64,000 nucleotides of DNA from JANQPX01 sp039197065 (GTDB lineage: Bacteria; Pseudomonadota; Alphaproteobacteria; Geminicoccales; Geminicoccaceae), in NCBI GenBank assembly GCA_039197065.1, contig JBCCUL010000017.1:62001-126000 (forward strand), read 5' to 3'. The notes under the pieces are model-generated. The model was not told the DNA's origin. It made no database searches and was given only the letters and a program-made list of their open reading frames with translations. Shown here piece after piece: positions 46,516-54,640 of the stretch. A program made the position numbers and the translations under genes. Numbering within the stretch: position 1 is the stretch's first letter; the number at the start of each line of letters is the position of its first letter.

Positions 46516-48117
46516 GTGTTCGTCGATCTGCGCGTGTTGGAGAATGTGCAGGATCTCGATGTCGACCTCTGCATCGTCGGCGCCGGTCCGGCCGGCATCA
46601 CCATAGCGCGCAGGTTCGTCGGTACGACCACCAGGGTTTGCCTCATCGAAAGCGGTGATTTCGATCCCCGGCCTGAAAATCAGGATCTCGCAGATGGGGA
46701 GATGGTCAGCCATCCCCACAACCCGCTGCGCACCAGCAGAGACCGGCAGTTCGGCGGCTCGACCAACTCCTGGGGCGGCGCCTGCGCGCCGATGAGTTCT
46801 TCCGACTTCGACGACCGGCCCTGGATCGATCTGGAGGGCTGGCCCTACTCGATGCAGGATCTTCTCCGCCATTATCGACAGGCGCAGGATCTGTTCGAGA
46901 TCGGCGCTTACGATTATGATCCAGGCCATTGGGCGGACAACGACATCCACTTCATCGACTTCGATGAGGGCAAGCTGGAAAACCGCATCTGGCAATTCAG
47001 CCCCGGCACCAATTTCGGCAAGGTCCATCGAGAAGAACTCAAGGCGTCGACCAACATCACCGTGTTGCTGAACGCCAATGCCAGCAGCATATCGACCAAC
47101 GCATCCGCTAGCGTGGCCCACGGTGTCGACTTGCGATCCCTCAATGGCAGAAAGCTCAACGTCAACGCCAGGATCCTGGTGCTGGCGGCAGGCGCTATCG
47201 ACAATGCAAGGCTGCTGCTCCTATCGACTGCCCAAAACCCTGCCGGTCTCGGTAACGACCACGATCTGGTCGGCCGGTATTTCATGCAGCATCCGCATGT
47301 GAGCGCAGCCTCCCTGCAATTCGGCGGATCGCGGGACTGGGTCAGGGGTTACAAGGACTTCAGACGCGACAAGCTCTGGCTTCGGGCGAGGCTAGGGTTG
47401 AGCATCGCTGCTCAGGAAGAGCTGAAGGTTCTGAACCCCGTCGCCAGCGTCATCACCCGTTACATCTCCGACAGCCTGACCCATGCGCAGTCTCTCGGCT
47501 ATGTCAGCATGAAGCGCATCCTCCTGGATCTTCAGCACCGACGTCTGCCCTCCAACTTCATGTCCGAAGCCATGCATATCCTGAGAGACGCCAAGGGGAT
47601 CTTCCTCGGTGTGCTCAGGCATCTCCGTCATCAGGACGGCGCCCTCTACATCATGGGGGAGCAGTTCCCCAATCCTGAAAGCCGGATCACCCTCGGGGAT
47701 GATCGCGACGAGCTTGGGCTTCCAAGGGTGCGGGTCGACTGGCGCCTGCTGCCGATCGACAAACGATCGATCCTGATGCTCGTTTTGCAGCTCAAGGACG
47801 CGTTCAACCGGCTGGGCATCGGCGATGTCATACCCGATGACTGGCTAACGGCGGACGACCACAGCTGGCCGATCTCCCTGGCCGGCGGTCATCACCACAT
47901 GGGCACGACCCGCATGAGCACCTCCCCGCGCGAGGGGGTGGTCGACGCGGATGCCAAGGTTCATGGGATCGAAAACCTCTATGTCGCAGGCTCCTCGATC
48001 TTCCCGACGGTCGGCTGCGCCAACCCGACATTGACCCTGGTGGCAACGTCGCTTCGGCTGGCCGACCATCTCGAAGCGACGATGATGAAGCTGAACGAGG
48101 CCGTCGACGTCGCCTAG
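46516..48117 (+). CDS. GMC-family FAD oxidoreductase
   Basis: About 533 residues. FAD-binding CIVGAGPAGITIARRF (Rossmann) at the N-terminus, RQFGGSTNSWGGAC, and a C-terminal GMC domain with AGGHHHMGTTRMS and GSSIFPTVGCANPTLT. It is related to sugar or alcohol oxidoreductases found beside polysaccharide genes; substrate unknown. GTG at 46516 has AAAGG 11 nt upstream; TTG at 46507 is too close to that site. Confidence 0.8.
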   Translation: MFVDLRVLENVQDLDVDLCIVGAGPAGITIARRFVGTTTRVCLIESGDFDPRPENQDLADGEMVSHPHNPLRTSRDRQFGGSTNSWGGACAPMSSSDFDDRPWIDLEGWPYSMQDLLRHYRQAQDLFEIGAYDYDPGHWADNDIHFIDFDEGKLENRIWQFSPGTNFGKVHREELKASTNITVLLNANASSISTNASASVAHGVDLRSLNGRKLNVNARILVLAAGAIDNARLLLLSTAQNPAGLGNDHDLVGRYFMQHPHVSAASLQFGGSRDWVRGYKDFRRDKLWLRARLGLSIAAQEELKVLNPVASVITRYISDSLTHAQSLGYVSMKRILLDLQHRRLPSNFMSEAMHILRDAKGIFLGVLRHLRHQDGALYIMGEQFPNPESRITLGDDRDELGLPRVRVDWRLLPIDKRSILMLVLQLKDAFNRLGIGDVIPDDWLTADDHSWPISLAGGHHHMGTTRMSTSPREGVVDADAKVHGIENLYVAGSSIFPTVGCANPTLTLVATSLRLADHLEATMMKLNEAVDVA

Positions 48118-48227
48118 ACGAGACGCCGCTTAAGGCCCGGCGGATGGCCGCCCGCCGTGGGCGCAATCCAGCTGAGCCGGCATCGGCGATCGCCGCGCTT
48201 GCCTTCCGCGACATCCGTCAAAAAACT

Positions 48228-48242
48228 TGGCATTCAACTTGC
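48228..48242 (+). promoter_or_regulatory. Sigma-54 promoter for the guanidine operon
   Basis: TGGCAT-TCAAC-TTGC has the -24 GG and -12 GC dinucleotides at the exact sigma-54 spacing and one mismatch to TGGCAC-N5-TTGC. The start site would be about 48254, some ten bases before the riboswitch, so the two fit together. No clear NtrC site was found upstream. Confidence 0.75.
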
Positions 48243-48261
48243 TTCACTCCTGACATAATGC

Positions 48262-48363
48262 GCCTAGGGTTCCGGCGAAAGCCATCGTGTCTGGTCCGAG
48301 AGGCGCACTCCCACGCACTACCTGTAGTCGTGGAGCCACGGCGGGACAAAAGCCCGGGAGACT
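48262..48363 (+). ncRNA. Guanidine-I riboswitch (ykkC)
   Basis: All conserved blocks of the ykkC class occur in order: CTAGGGTTCCG (48264-48274), CTGGTCCGAGAG (48291-48302), the P3-type hairpin CCACG..ACTA/TAGT..CGTGG (48311-48333), ACGG (48338-48341) and GGGACAAAAGCCCGGGAGA (48343-48361). The ACGG plus this tail fits subtype 1, which senses guanidine; ppGpp, PRPP or nucleotide-binding subtypes differ there. The downstream genes (importer and guanidine-hydrolase-like enzyme) agree with that ligand. Guanidine-I switches normally turn expression on. Confidence 0.93.
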
Positions 48364-48372
48364 CGAACGGCC

Positions 48373-48441
48373 GGCGGCAGATCCGGTGAAACGAGCCTCC
48401 ACGCCGCCTTCATTCGGGTCCCCGATCAAATGAGGAGGATC
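48373..48441 (+). promoter_or_regulatory. Putative riboswitch expression platform
   Basis: A GGCGGC / GCCGCC stem (48373-48378 with 48403-48408) is followed by TTCATT, no true T-run. CCTCC at 48396-48400 can pair with the GGAGG Shine-Dalgarno at 48434-48438, and GATCC at 48380-48384 with GGATC at 48437-48441. Translational control through masking of the ribosome site is therefore the simplest guess. Confidence 0.5.
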
Positions 48442-48443
48442 CG

Positions 48444-49502
48444 ATGCGTCGACTGCTTGTTTCTTTGTCACTCTGCACATTTCTTGCGCTCTCACCACTC
48501 ACACCTGCCCAAGCACAAGGCAAAACCGACTTCAGCATCGCCTGGTCGATCTATGTCGGGTGGATGCCCTGGGGGTGGGCCGCCGATGAAGGCATCGTCC
48601 AGAAATGGGCGGACAAATACGGCATCACCATCGAGGTGGTGCAGATCAACGACTATATCGAGAGCATCAATCAGTTTACTGCAGGCGCCTTCGACGGCAC
48701 GGTCATGACCAACATGGACGCGCTCACCATCCCCGCGGTCGGCGGCGTCGACAGCACCGCCCTGATCGTCGGCGATTTTTCCAACGGCAATGATGGGATC
48801 GTCTCCAAGACCGCCGGCGACATTGCAGGCTTGAAGGGTGCGAGCGTCAACCTCGTCGAGCTCTCCGTCTCCCATTATCTGCTCGCCCGGGCGCTGGAAA
48901 GCGCCGGTCTCGCCGAGCGCGATCTCACCGTCGTCAACACGTCGGACGCGGATCTTGTGTCCGTCTTCACGTCGACCGACGATGTCGAGCATGTGGTCAC
49001 CTGGAACCCGCTACTCGCCGAGGTCGCGGCATATCCGGATGCGACCAAGCTGTTCGACTCGAGTGAGATTCCCGGCGAGATCATCGACATGATGGTGGTC
49101 AACACCGAGACTCTCGACGCCAATCCTGACTTCGGCAAAGCCTTGGTCGGCGCCTGGTACGAAACGATGAGCATCATGATGGGCGATGATGACGCTGCGA
49201 TCGCGGCGCGCACCGCGATGGGTGAAGCTGCCGGGACGGATCTTGCCGGATACGACGCGCAGCTCGCCAGCACCGAAATGTTCTTCGAGCCCGCTGACGC
49301 CGTTGCCTTTACGCTCAGCCCCGATCTGATCACCACCATGGACAATGTTCGCAGCTTCTCGGACGATCATGGGCTGATCGAAGGCGGCAAAGACTTCGTC
49401 GGCATCGCTTTTCCCGGCGGCGAAGTTCTGGGCGATGACGCCAATATCAAGCTGCGCTTCACCGAGGAATACATGAAGATGGCGGCGGACGGCGCGCTCT
49501 AG
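48444..49502 (+). CDS. NitT/TauT-type ABC binding protein, probable guanidine receptor
   Basis: A 352-residue periplasmic binding protein. Signal peptide MRRLLVSLSLCTFLALS to AQAQ. The mature start DFSIAWSIYVGWMPWGWAADE matches proteins annotated as putative urea ABC binding protein of the NitT/TauT group. Aromatic residues in that segment could bind a small cation. First gene after the riboswitch, with a strong GAGGAGG site. Because the operon is under a guanidine sensor and carries a guanidine-hydrolase-like enzyme, guanidine is a likelier ligand than urea, which has its own importer downstream. Confidence 0.85.
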   Translation: MRRLLVSLSLCTFLALSPLTPAQAQGKTDFSIAWSIYVGWMPWGWAADEGIVQKWADKYGITIEVVQINDYIESINQFTAGAFDGTVMTNMDALTIPAVGGVDSTALIVGDFSNGNDGIVSKTAGDIAGLKGASVNLVELSVSHYLLARALESAGLAERDLTVVNTSDADLVSVFTSTDDVEHVVTWNPLLAEVAAYPDATKLFDSSEIPGEIIDMMVVNTETLDANPDFGKALVGAWYETMSIMMGDDDAAIAARTAMGEAAGTDLAGYDAQLASTEMFFEPADAVAFTLSPDLITTMDNVRSFSDDHGLIEGGKDFVGIAFPGGEVLGDDANIKLRFTEEYMKMAADGAL

Positions 49503-49509
49503 GCGGCGC

Positions 49510-50319
49510 ATGCGTCGTTTCATCAATCGACGACCTGGCCCGCAGGCGGGGCTGCTTCTGGCGGCCCTTCCCTTTCTGTTGCTGATCGGCATCTATCTCG
49601 CAGCATCGAATGCCAGGCTCGCCGAGAATCCCAAGGACAAACTGCTGCCTGCGCCCTCCAGCTTTGTCGAATCCATGAAGGAAATGGCGTTCGAGGAGGA
49701 CAAGCGAAGCGGCCAGCTGCTGTTCTGGGCGGACACGGCTGCCAGCCTCAAGCGCCTGGGCATCGGCATCGCCGTCGCCGTTCTGATCGGGCTGAGCGTC
49801 GGTCTGGCGATCGGCCTCTTTCCCTATGCGAGGTCGACGTTCGATCCGTTCGTTGCCGTGCTGTCGATGATCCCGCCGCTTGCGGTTCTGCCGATCCTTT
49901 TCATTACGTTCGGCCTGGGTGAACTTTCCAAGGTCGTGCTGATCATCGTGGGCATCGCCCCCTTTCTCATTCGGGACGTGGCCTTTCGCGTGCGTGAACT
50001 GCCGGAGGAACTCCTGGTCAAAGCCCAGACCCTGGGCGCCTCCTCCTGGCAGATCCTGCTTCGGATCGCAGGCCCCATGGTGATGCCTCGTCTGATCGGC
50101 GCCCTTCGCCTGTCGCTGGGTCCCGCCTGGCTGTTCCTGATCGCGGCGGAAGCGATCGCGGCGACCGAGGGGCTCGGCTATCGCATCTTCCTGGTCCGCC
50201 GCTTTCTTGCGATGGACGTAATCCTTCCCTATGTCGCCTGGATCACGCTGCTCGCCTTCCTGATGGACTGGGCTCTGGCGCGCCTGTCGCGAAGGTACTT
50301 TCCATGGGCGGAAAAATGA
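49510..50319 (+). CDS. NitT/TauT-type ABC permease of the guanidine operon
   Basis: A 269-residue inner-membrane permease with about six helices. The coupling EAA loop is ELPEELLVKAQTLGASSWQIL. SASLKRLGIGIAVAVLIGL-type helices (SLKRLGIGIAVAVLIGLSVG) fit the SsuC/TauC family. It starts 7 nt after the receptor gene and is followed by a 370-nt gap that holds a palindromic repeat. Confidence 0.88.
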   Translation: MRRFINRRPGPQAGLLLAALPFLLLIGIYLAASNARLAENPKDKLLPAPSSFVESMKEMAFEEDKRSGQLLFWADTAASLKRLGIGIAVAVLIGLSVGLAIGLFPYARSTFDPFVAVLSMIPPLAVLPILFITFGLGELSKVVLIIVGIAPFLIRDVAFRVRELPEELLVKAQTLGASSWQILLRIAGPMVMPRLIGALRLSLGPAWLFLIAAEAIAATEGLGYRIFLVRRFLAMDVILPYVAWITLLAFLMDWALARLSRRYFPWAEK

Positions 50320-50356
50320 TGATGTCCCTGGAAAATCTCGACTGCCGGCGGCAGTG

Positions 50357-50479
50357 TTTACGTTCCTTTAACCAGGATGGGCTAGCGTCGCCAAGCCTTG
50401 TCGGTCCATGCGACCCTGGGAGTCCGAGCCAAGCGACTGTTTCCTCCGGGCGGGCGGACTCCCAGGGTCGCATGGACCG
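50357..50479 (+). repeat. Palindromic repeat, copy A
   Basis: Perfect 25-bp inverted arms (50402-50426 and 50455-50479; CGGTCCATGCGACCCTGGG and its complement at their core) around a 28-nt loop. The left flank TTTACGTTCCTTTAACC (50357-50373) recurs, in reverse orientation, beside copy B. It sits between permease and ATPase genes, and no credible gene lies in this gap. Confidence 0.9.
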
Positions 50480-50689
50480 AAAAACACTGTGCCACTTAGG
50501 GGCTAACAAAGAGTTACGACGGCGTTGGGCCAAGGTGGTGATCGAGCTTCGCCCAACGGCAGGCCGACGAGGTCTTCGGCAGCACTGGCCATCGCGATGT
50601 TTGGCCGTCGCGTCAAATACCGTGTCGATGTGGCCGGACGCGTGCATGGGCCCGGCAAAGCCCCCCGTTCATCACCTCGCGAGCGTGTC

Positions 50690-51514
50690 ATGAGCGCCGT
50701 CGTCGTCGAGAACTTAGAGAAATCCTATGACGGCCAGCCCATAATCGAGAGCATCGACCTCGACATCGCCTCAGGCAGCTTCGTCACCATCGTCGGTGCG
50801 TCCGGCTGCGGCAAGAGCACCTTTTTGCGCATGCTGCTCGGTCAGGAACAGCCGACCCATGGGCGGATCATGGTCGACGGCGAACCGCTTCCTGACGAGC
50901 CCAGCCCAGAGCGCGGCATCGTCTTTCAGCGCTATTCCGTGTTTCCGCATTTAAGCGTGCTGGACAATGTCATCCTGGGTCTCGAGTTCATGGCGGCGCC
51001 TTGGACCGGCCGCCTCTTTGGGCGGCAACGCCGCCAGGCGGAACAAGAGGCTGAACGCATGATCGAAGCGGTCGGGCTCGATCATGTGCGGGACGCGCGC
51101 CCCGCGTCGCTTTCCGGCGGCATGCAACAGCGGCTCGCGATCGCTCAGGCGCTGATTCTTAAGCCGAAGATCCTGCTGCTGGACGAGCCGTTCGGCGCCC
51201 TCGATCCCGGCATTCGCGACGACATGCATGCGCTGATGACCGATCTATGGCGCGAGACCGGCATGACGGTTTTCATGGTCACCCACGACCTGCGCGAAGC
51301 GTTCAAGCTTGGCACGCGCGTGCTAACCTTCGATAAGATACGCCATGATCCCCATGCGCCCGAGGCCTATGGCGCCACCATCACCTATGATCTGGAAGGT
51401 CGCCAGCGGCGCGCCGGCAGCGAGCCCCAACCGGCTGACCTGACGGAGGCAAGCGAGCAAGATGGAGTTACCCATGACGACCAGCCGGATCCGCCCCCAG
51501 CATCTGCCGCATGA
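50690..51514 (+). CDS. NitT/TauT-type ABC ATPase of the guanidine operon
   Basis: A 274-residue ATPase from MSAVVVENLEKSYDG. Walker A GASGCGKSTFLRM, signature LSGGMQQRLAIAQAL, Walker B ILLLDEPFGALDP, switch TVFMVTHDLREA. It ends in an acidic/Pro-rich tail that overlaps the start of the next gene by 41 nt. An in-frame extension to 50525 runs through repeat-derived sequence and is discarded. Confidence 0.9.
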   Translation: MSAVVVENLEKSYDGQPIIESIDLDIASGSFVTIVGASGCGKSTFLRMLLGQEQPTHGRIMVDGEPLPDEPSPERGIVFQRYSVFPHLSVLDNVILGLEFMAAPWTGRLFGRQRRQAEQEAERMIEAVGLDHVRDARPASLSGGMQQRLAIAQALILKPKILLLDEPFGALDPGIRDDMHALMTDLWRETGMTVFMVTHDLREAFKLGTRVLTFDKIRHDPHAPEAYGATITYDLEGRQRRAGSEPQPADLTEASEQDGVTHDDQPDPPPASAA

Positions 51515-52661
51515 GCGGCGTTACCATCATCCCAGCTACGAAAAGCTGAACAGCCAGGGCTGGCGCGCGGTCGAGGCCGAAGGCAAGCTCTCCGGCAAGG
51601 GCTGGGCAAAGGAGGTGAAGTGGGCGCTCGACATGGGCCTCCCCGGCGCCGACAGCATCACCGACAAGTCGATCCCCACCTTTGCCCGCGGCGAACTTCC
51701 CCACTTCGCCGGCATCAACACCTTCCTGAAGGCCCCCTATGTCGAGGACGTCAAGGACGTCGGGAAGTATGATGCCGCCGTGGTCGGCATCCCTTTCGAC
51801 AGCGGCACCACCTATCGCCCCGGGACCCGGTTCGGACCGCAAGGGATCCGCCGGATCTCAGCCTTGTATACGCCCTATAACTACGAGATGGGCGTCGATC
51901 TCCGGGAACAGATGACGCTGTGTGACGCCGGCGACGTCTTCACGATACCGGCCAATCTGGAGAAGAGCTTCGATCAGATCAGCCGCGGCGTAAGCCATAT
52001 CGCCTCCTCCGGCGCGTTGCCGGTGATGCTCGGCGGCGATCACTCCATCGGCTTTCCCTGCGTGCGCGGCATCGCGCAATGCACATCGAAGAAGATCGGC
52101 ATCATCCACTTCGATCGCCATATCGACATCCAGGAAAAGGACCTGGACGAGCGCATGCATACCACGCCCTGGTATTGGGCGACCGAGCTCGACAATGTGC
52201 CGGCCAAGAATCTCGTCCAGGTGGGCATCGGCGGCTGGCAGGTGCCGCGTCCCGGCGTCAAGGAAGCGAGGAAGCGCGAAACCAATGTGCTCACCATCGA
52301 CGACATGGAAAAGCTCGGCATCGAGAAGACGGCGGAGATCGCGCTTGAACTCGCCTGGGACGGCGTCGATGCGGTCTATATCAGCTTCGACATCGACAGC
52401 GTGGATTGCGGCTTCGTGCCCGGCACCGGCTGGCCGGAGCCCGGCGGCTTTCTGCCGCGCGAAGCCCTGAAGCTGCTGGGCCTCGTGGTCAAGGAAGGCA
52501 TCTGCGGCCTCGAGGTGGTCGAAGTCAGCCCGCCCTACGACACCTCCGACATCACGGCCCTGCTTGGCACGCGCGTGGTCGTCGAGGCGCTGGGCACATT
52601 GGTCGCCCACGGCAAGATGGGCAGCCACAAAGGGATCATCGACAAGCCAGTGAGTTATTGA
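51474..52661 (+). CDS. gdmH: Agmatinase-family ureohydrolase, probable nickel guanidine hydrolase (GdmH-like)
   Basis: A 395-residue ureohydrolase, longer than usual agmatinases because of about 95 N-terminal residues. Dinuclear metal ligands are all present: His190 (GGDHSIG), Asp214/His216/Asp218 (FDRHID; agmatinases have DAHxD), and Asp306/Asp308 (FDIDSVD). Trp320 in VPGTGWPEPGG replaces the Thr of PGTGTPEPGG, and TTYRPGTRFGP carries Thr112/113; as I recall, Thr and Trp at these places and a long N-terminus mark the cyanobacterial guanidine hydrolase GdmH, which makes urea and ammonia with nickel. The operon (riboswitch upstream, urease downstream) supports this. GGAG 6 nt before the ATG at 51474 favours that start over 51462. 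Confidence 0.82.
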   Translation: MTTSRIRPQHLPHERRYHHPSYEKLNSQGWRAVEAEGKLSGKGWAKEVKWALDMGLPGADSITDKSIPTFARGELPHFAGINTFLKAPYVEDVKDVGKYDAAVVGIPFDSGTTYRPGTRFGPQGIRRISALYTPYNYEMGVDLREQMTLCDAGDVFTIPANLEKSFDQISRGVSHIASSGALPVMLGGDHSIGFPCVRGIAQCTSKKIGIIHFDRHIDIQEKDLDERMHTTPWYWATELDNVPAKNLVQVGIGGWQVPRPGVKEARKRETNVLTIDDMEKLGIEKTAEIALELAWDGVDAVYISFDIDSVDCGFVPGTGWPEPGGFLPREALKLLGLVVKEGICGLEVVEVSPPYDTSDITALLGTRVVVEALGTLVAHGKMGSHKGIIDKPVSY

Positions 52662-52662
52662 C

Positions 52663-53124
52663 ATGCATGATCATCACGAGGATCAGGCAGGTCCCGGACA
52701 TAACCACCCACCGACAGCAGCCCAGTGGCAAACACCCCATCTTCACAGCGGCACCAAGGCCCAAGTCGACGATCAGCACGATGCTGATCTGGTGGAGGAG
52801 AGTTTCGTCGAAGGCTTTCAAGCGGCGAGCGACCCGACCAGTTTTCTCAGGCTTGCCGGCATCGCCTTCACGGCAACCGACGATGCAGGGCGAACCCTCA
52901 GTCTTCTCCGCGTTCAGCTGGATCAGGCGACCGACGTGGGCTCCGTCACCCCGCATCTCGGCGGACGAAGCTACCGCTATGATCCGCTGCCGGCAAAGCT
53001 GGTGTCCCGTCGGAGAGACCTGCGCTTCATCTACCACGACGGTGAGACTCTGCGGACATTGACGTTCATCGAGGCAAGGCAGCTATCGATGTCGAAAACG
53101 GAAACAGGCACGACTGAGACGTGA
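52663..53124 (+). CDS. His-rich small protein after gdmH, unknown
   Basis: A 153-residue protein with seven His in its first 28 residues (MHDHHEDQAGPGHNHPP then PHLHSG), a pattern of nickel or zinc-binding leaders. The rest (residues 45-145) is a compact domain I do not recognise (SLLRVQLDQATDVGSVTPHL, RRDLRFIYHDGETLRTLTF). It starts one base after the gdmH stop, so translation is coupled. The characterised GdmH needs HypA/HypB-like nickel chaperones (GdmA/B), which are not encoded nearby; this protein is a candidate for nickel delivery or storage. That is inference. Confidence 0.6.
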   Translation: MHDHHEDQAGPGHNHPPTAAQWQTPHLHSGTKAQVDDQHDADLVEESFVEGFQAASDPTSFLRLAGIAFTATDDAGRTLSLLRVQLDQATDVGSVTPHLGGRSYRYDPLPAKLVSRRRDLRFIYHDGETLRTLTFIEARQLSMSKTETGTTET

Positions 53125-53150
53125 CTGCTCAATAAGCGACCAAAGAAAAG

Positions 53151-53200
53151 GCGGCAGCGCTCAAATCCACGGCAACCTCAAAGCGAACTGCCGCTTTTTT
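53151..53200 (+). terminator. Terminator of the guanidine operon
   Basis: GCGGCAG-CGCT pairs with AGCG-(AA)-CTGCCGC across a 20-nt loop, followed by TTTTTT at 53195-53200. Confidence 0.75.
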
Positions 53201-53227
53201 ACGACATTTGAGGCGTTTTCTTCCTAA

Positions 53228-53242
53228 TGGCACGCCGCTTGC
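53228..53242 (+). promoter_or_regulatory. Consensus sigma-54 promoter for urtA
   Basis: TGGCACGCCGCTTGC matches TGGCAC-N5-TTGC without mismatch, 57 nt before the urtA ATG; start site about 53254. It implies nitrogen control through RpoN and an NtrC-type activator. No distinct NtrC dyad was seen just upstream. Confidence 0.85.
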
Positions 53243-53299
53243 TCAGTTTCTGATCACCATAGATTCGATCAGCAAACCAAGTGATCAGAAGGAGAGGTC

Positions 53300-54598
53300 A
53301 TGGGCGGACTCAAACAAAAGCGGACGTCAATTCTATCGGCTGCCGCAGCACTTTCGATGCTCGTCGCAGGCGCTGCCAATGCGGAAGATGACACCATCAA
53401 GGTCGGCGTGCTGCACTCGCTCTCGGGCACGATGGCGATCAGCGAGACGACGTTGAAGGACGTCATGCTGATGCTCATCGAAAAACAGAATGAAGAAGGC
53501 GGCGTGCTCGGCAAGATGCTGGAGCCCGTCGTGGTCGATCCCGCGTCCGACTGGCCGCTCTTCGCCGAAAAGGCGCGCGAGCTGATCGAGGTCGAGGGTG
53601 TCGCAGCGACCTTCGGTTGCTGGACCTCGGTTTCGCGAAAGTCGGTGCTGCCGGTTTTCGAGGAGCTGAACAGCCTTCTCTTCTATCCCGTCCAATATGA
53701 GGGCGAGGAAAGCTCGAAAAACGTCTTCTACACGGGCGCCGCTCCGAATCAGCAGGCCATTCCCGCCGTCGACTATCTGATGGAAGAGGAAAGCGTGGGG
53801 CGCTGGGTCCTCGCCGGCACGGACTACGTCTATCCGCGCACCACCAACAAGATCCTCGAAGCCTACCTGAAGGACAAGGGCGTGGCTGACGAGGATATGA
53901 TGATCAACTACACGCCGTTCGGTCATGCCGACTGGCAGACGATCGTCGCCGACATCAAAGCCTTCGGCAGCGCCGGCAAGAAGACCGCCGTCGTCTCGAC
54001 CATCAATGGCGACGCGAATGTGCCGTTCTACAAGGAACTCGGCAATCAGGGCATCGCGGCGGAAGACATTCCGGTCGTCGCTTTCTCCGTCGGTGAAGAG
54101 GAGCTCGCCGGCATCGACACCGAGCCCCTCGTCGGTCATCTTGCCGCCTGGAACTACTTCATGAGCGTCGAGAGCGACGAGAACGATGAGTTCATCGAGG
54201 ACTGGCATGAATTCATCGGCGACGAGGACCGCGTCACCAACGACCCGATGGAAGCCCACTATATCGGCTTCCAGATGTGGGTCGAGGCCGTTGAAAAGGC
54301 CGGCACCACCGATCCGGATGCGGTGATCGACGCCATCGTCGGCGTGACCGTGCCCAACCTTTCGGGCGGCTACTCCGCGATGATGCCGAACCACCACATC
54401 ACCAAGCCCGTGCTGATCGGCGAGATCCAGGACGATGGTCAATTCGATATCGTCTACGAGACGCCCGGTCTCGAAGTCGGCGATGCCTGGTCCGACTTTC
54501 TCCCGGACAGCAAGGACCTGATCTCCGACTGGCGCGCCCCGATGCGCTGCGGCAACTTCAATGTCGCCACCGGCAAATGCGGCGGCAGCGAGAGCTAG
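53300..54598 (+). CDS. urtA: Urea ABC importer binding protein UrtA
   Basis: A 432-residue periplasmic receptor. Signal peptide SILSAAAALSMLVAGAANA. UrtA markers: VGVLHSLSGTMAISETTLKD, GCWTSVSRKSVLPVFEELN, LFYPVQYEGEESSKNVFYTG (last given as seen) and TDYVYPRTTNKILEAYL. It is first of urtABCDE under a sigma-54 promoter. Confidence 0.96.
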   Translation: MGGLKQKRTSILSAAAALSMLVAGAANAEDDTIKVGVLHSLSGTMAISETTLKDVMLMLIEKQNEEGGVLGKMLEPVVVDPASDWPLFAEKARELIEVEGVAATFGCWTSVSRKSVLPVFEELNSLLFYPVQYEGEESSKNVFYTGAAPNQQAIPAVDYLMEEESVGRWVLAGTDYVYPRTTNKILEAYLKDKGVADEDMMINYTPFGHADWQTIVADIKAFGSAGKKTAVVSTINGDANVPFYKELGNQGIAAEDIPVVAFSVGEEELAGIDTEPLVGHLAAWNYFMSVESDENDEFIEDWHEFIGDEDRVTNDPMEAHYIGFQMWVEAVEKAGTTDPDAVIDAIVGVTVPNLSGGYSAMMPNHHITKPVLIGEIQDDGQFDIVYETPGLEVGDAWSDFLPDSKDLISDWRAPMRCGNFNVATGKCGGSES

Positions 54599-54640
54599 TT
54601 TTTGTCACTGAACCTCGCATACGGGTGGAGCGGCAGCGCC

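Noticed and set aside
48311..48333. Strong hairpin considered as a terminator
   Set aside because: It is the variable stem of the riboswitch, flanked by conserved aptamer blocks, with no T-run.
48144..48389. Open frame of 81 codons over the riboswitch
   Set aside because: Covers the sigma-54 promoter and the guanidine-I aptamer, whose conserved RNA blocks explain the sequence.
50304..50693. Open frame of 129 codons across palindrome copy A
   Set aside because: Most of it is repeat sequence that is open on both strands because of the palindrome; no ribosome site, no family. Not called a gene.
53333..54442. 369-codon open frame on the minus strand
   Set aside because: Antisense shadow of urtA.
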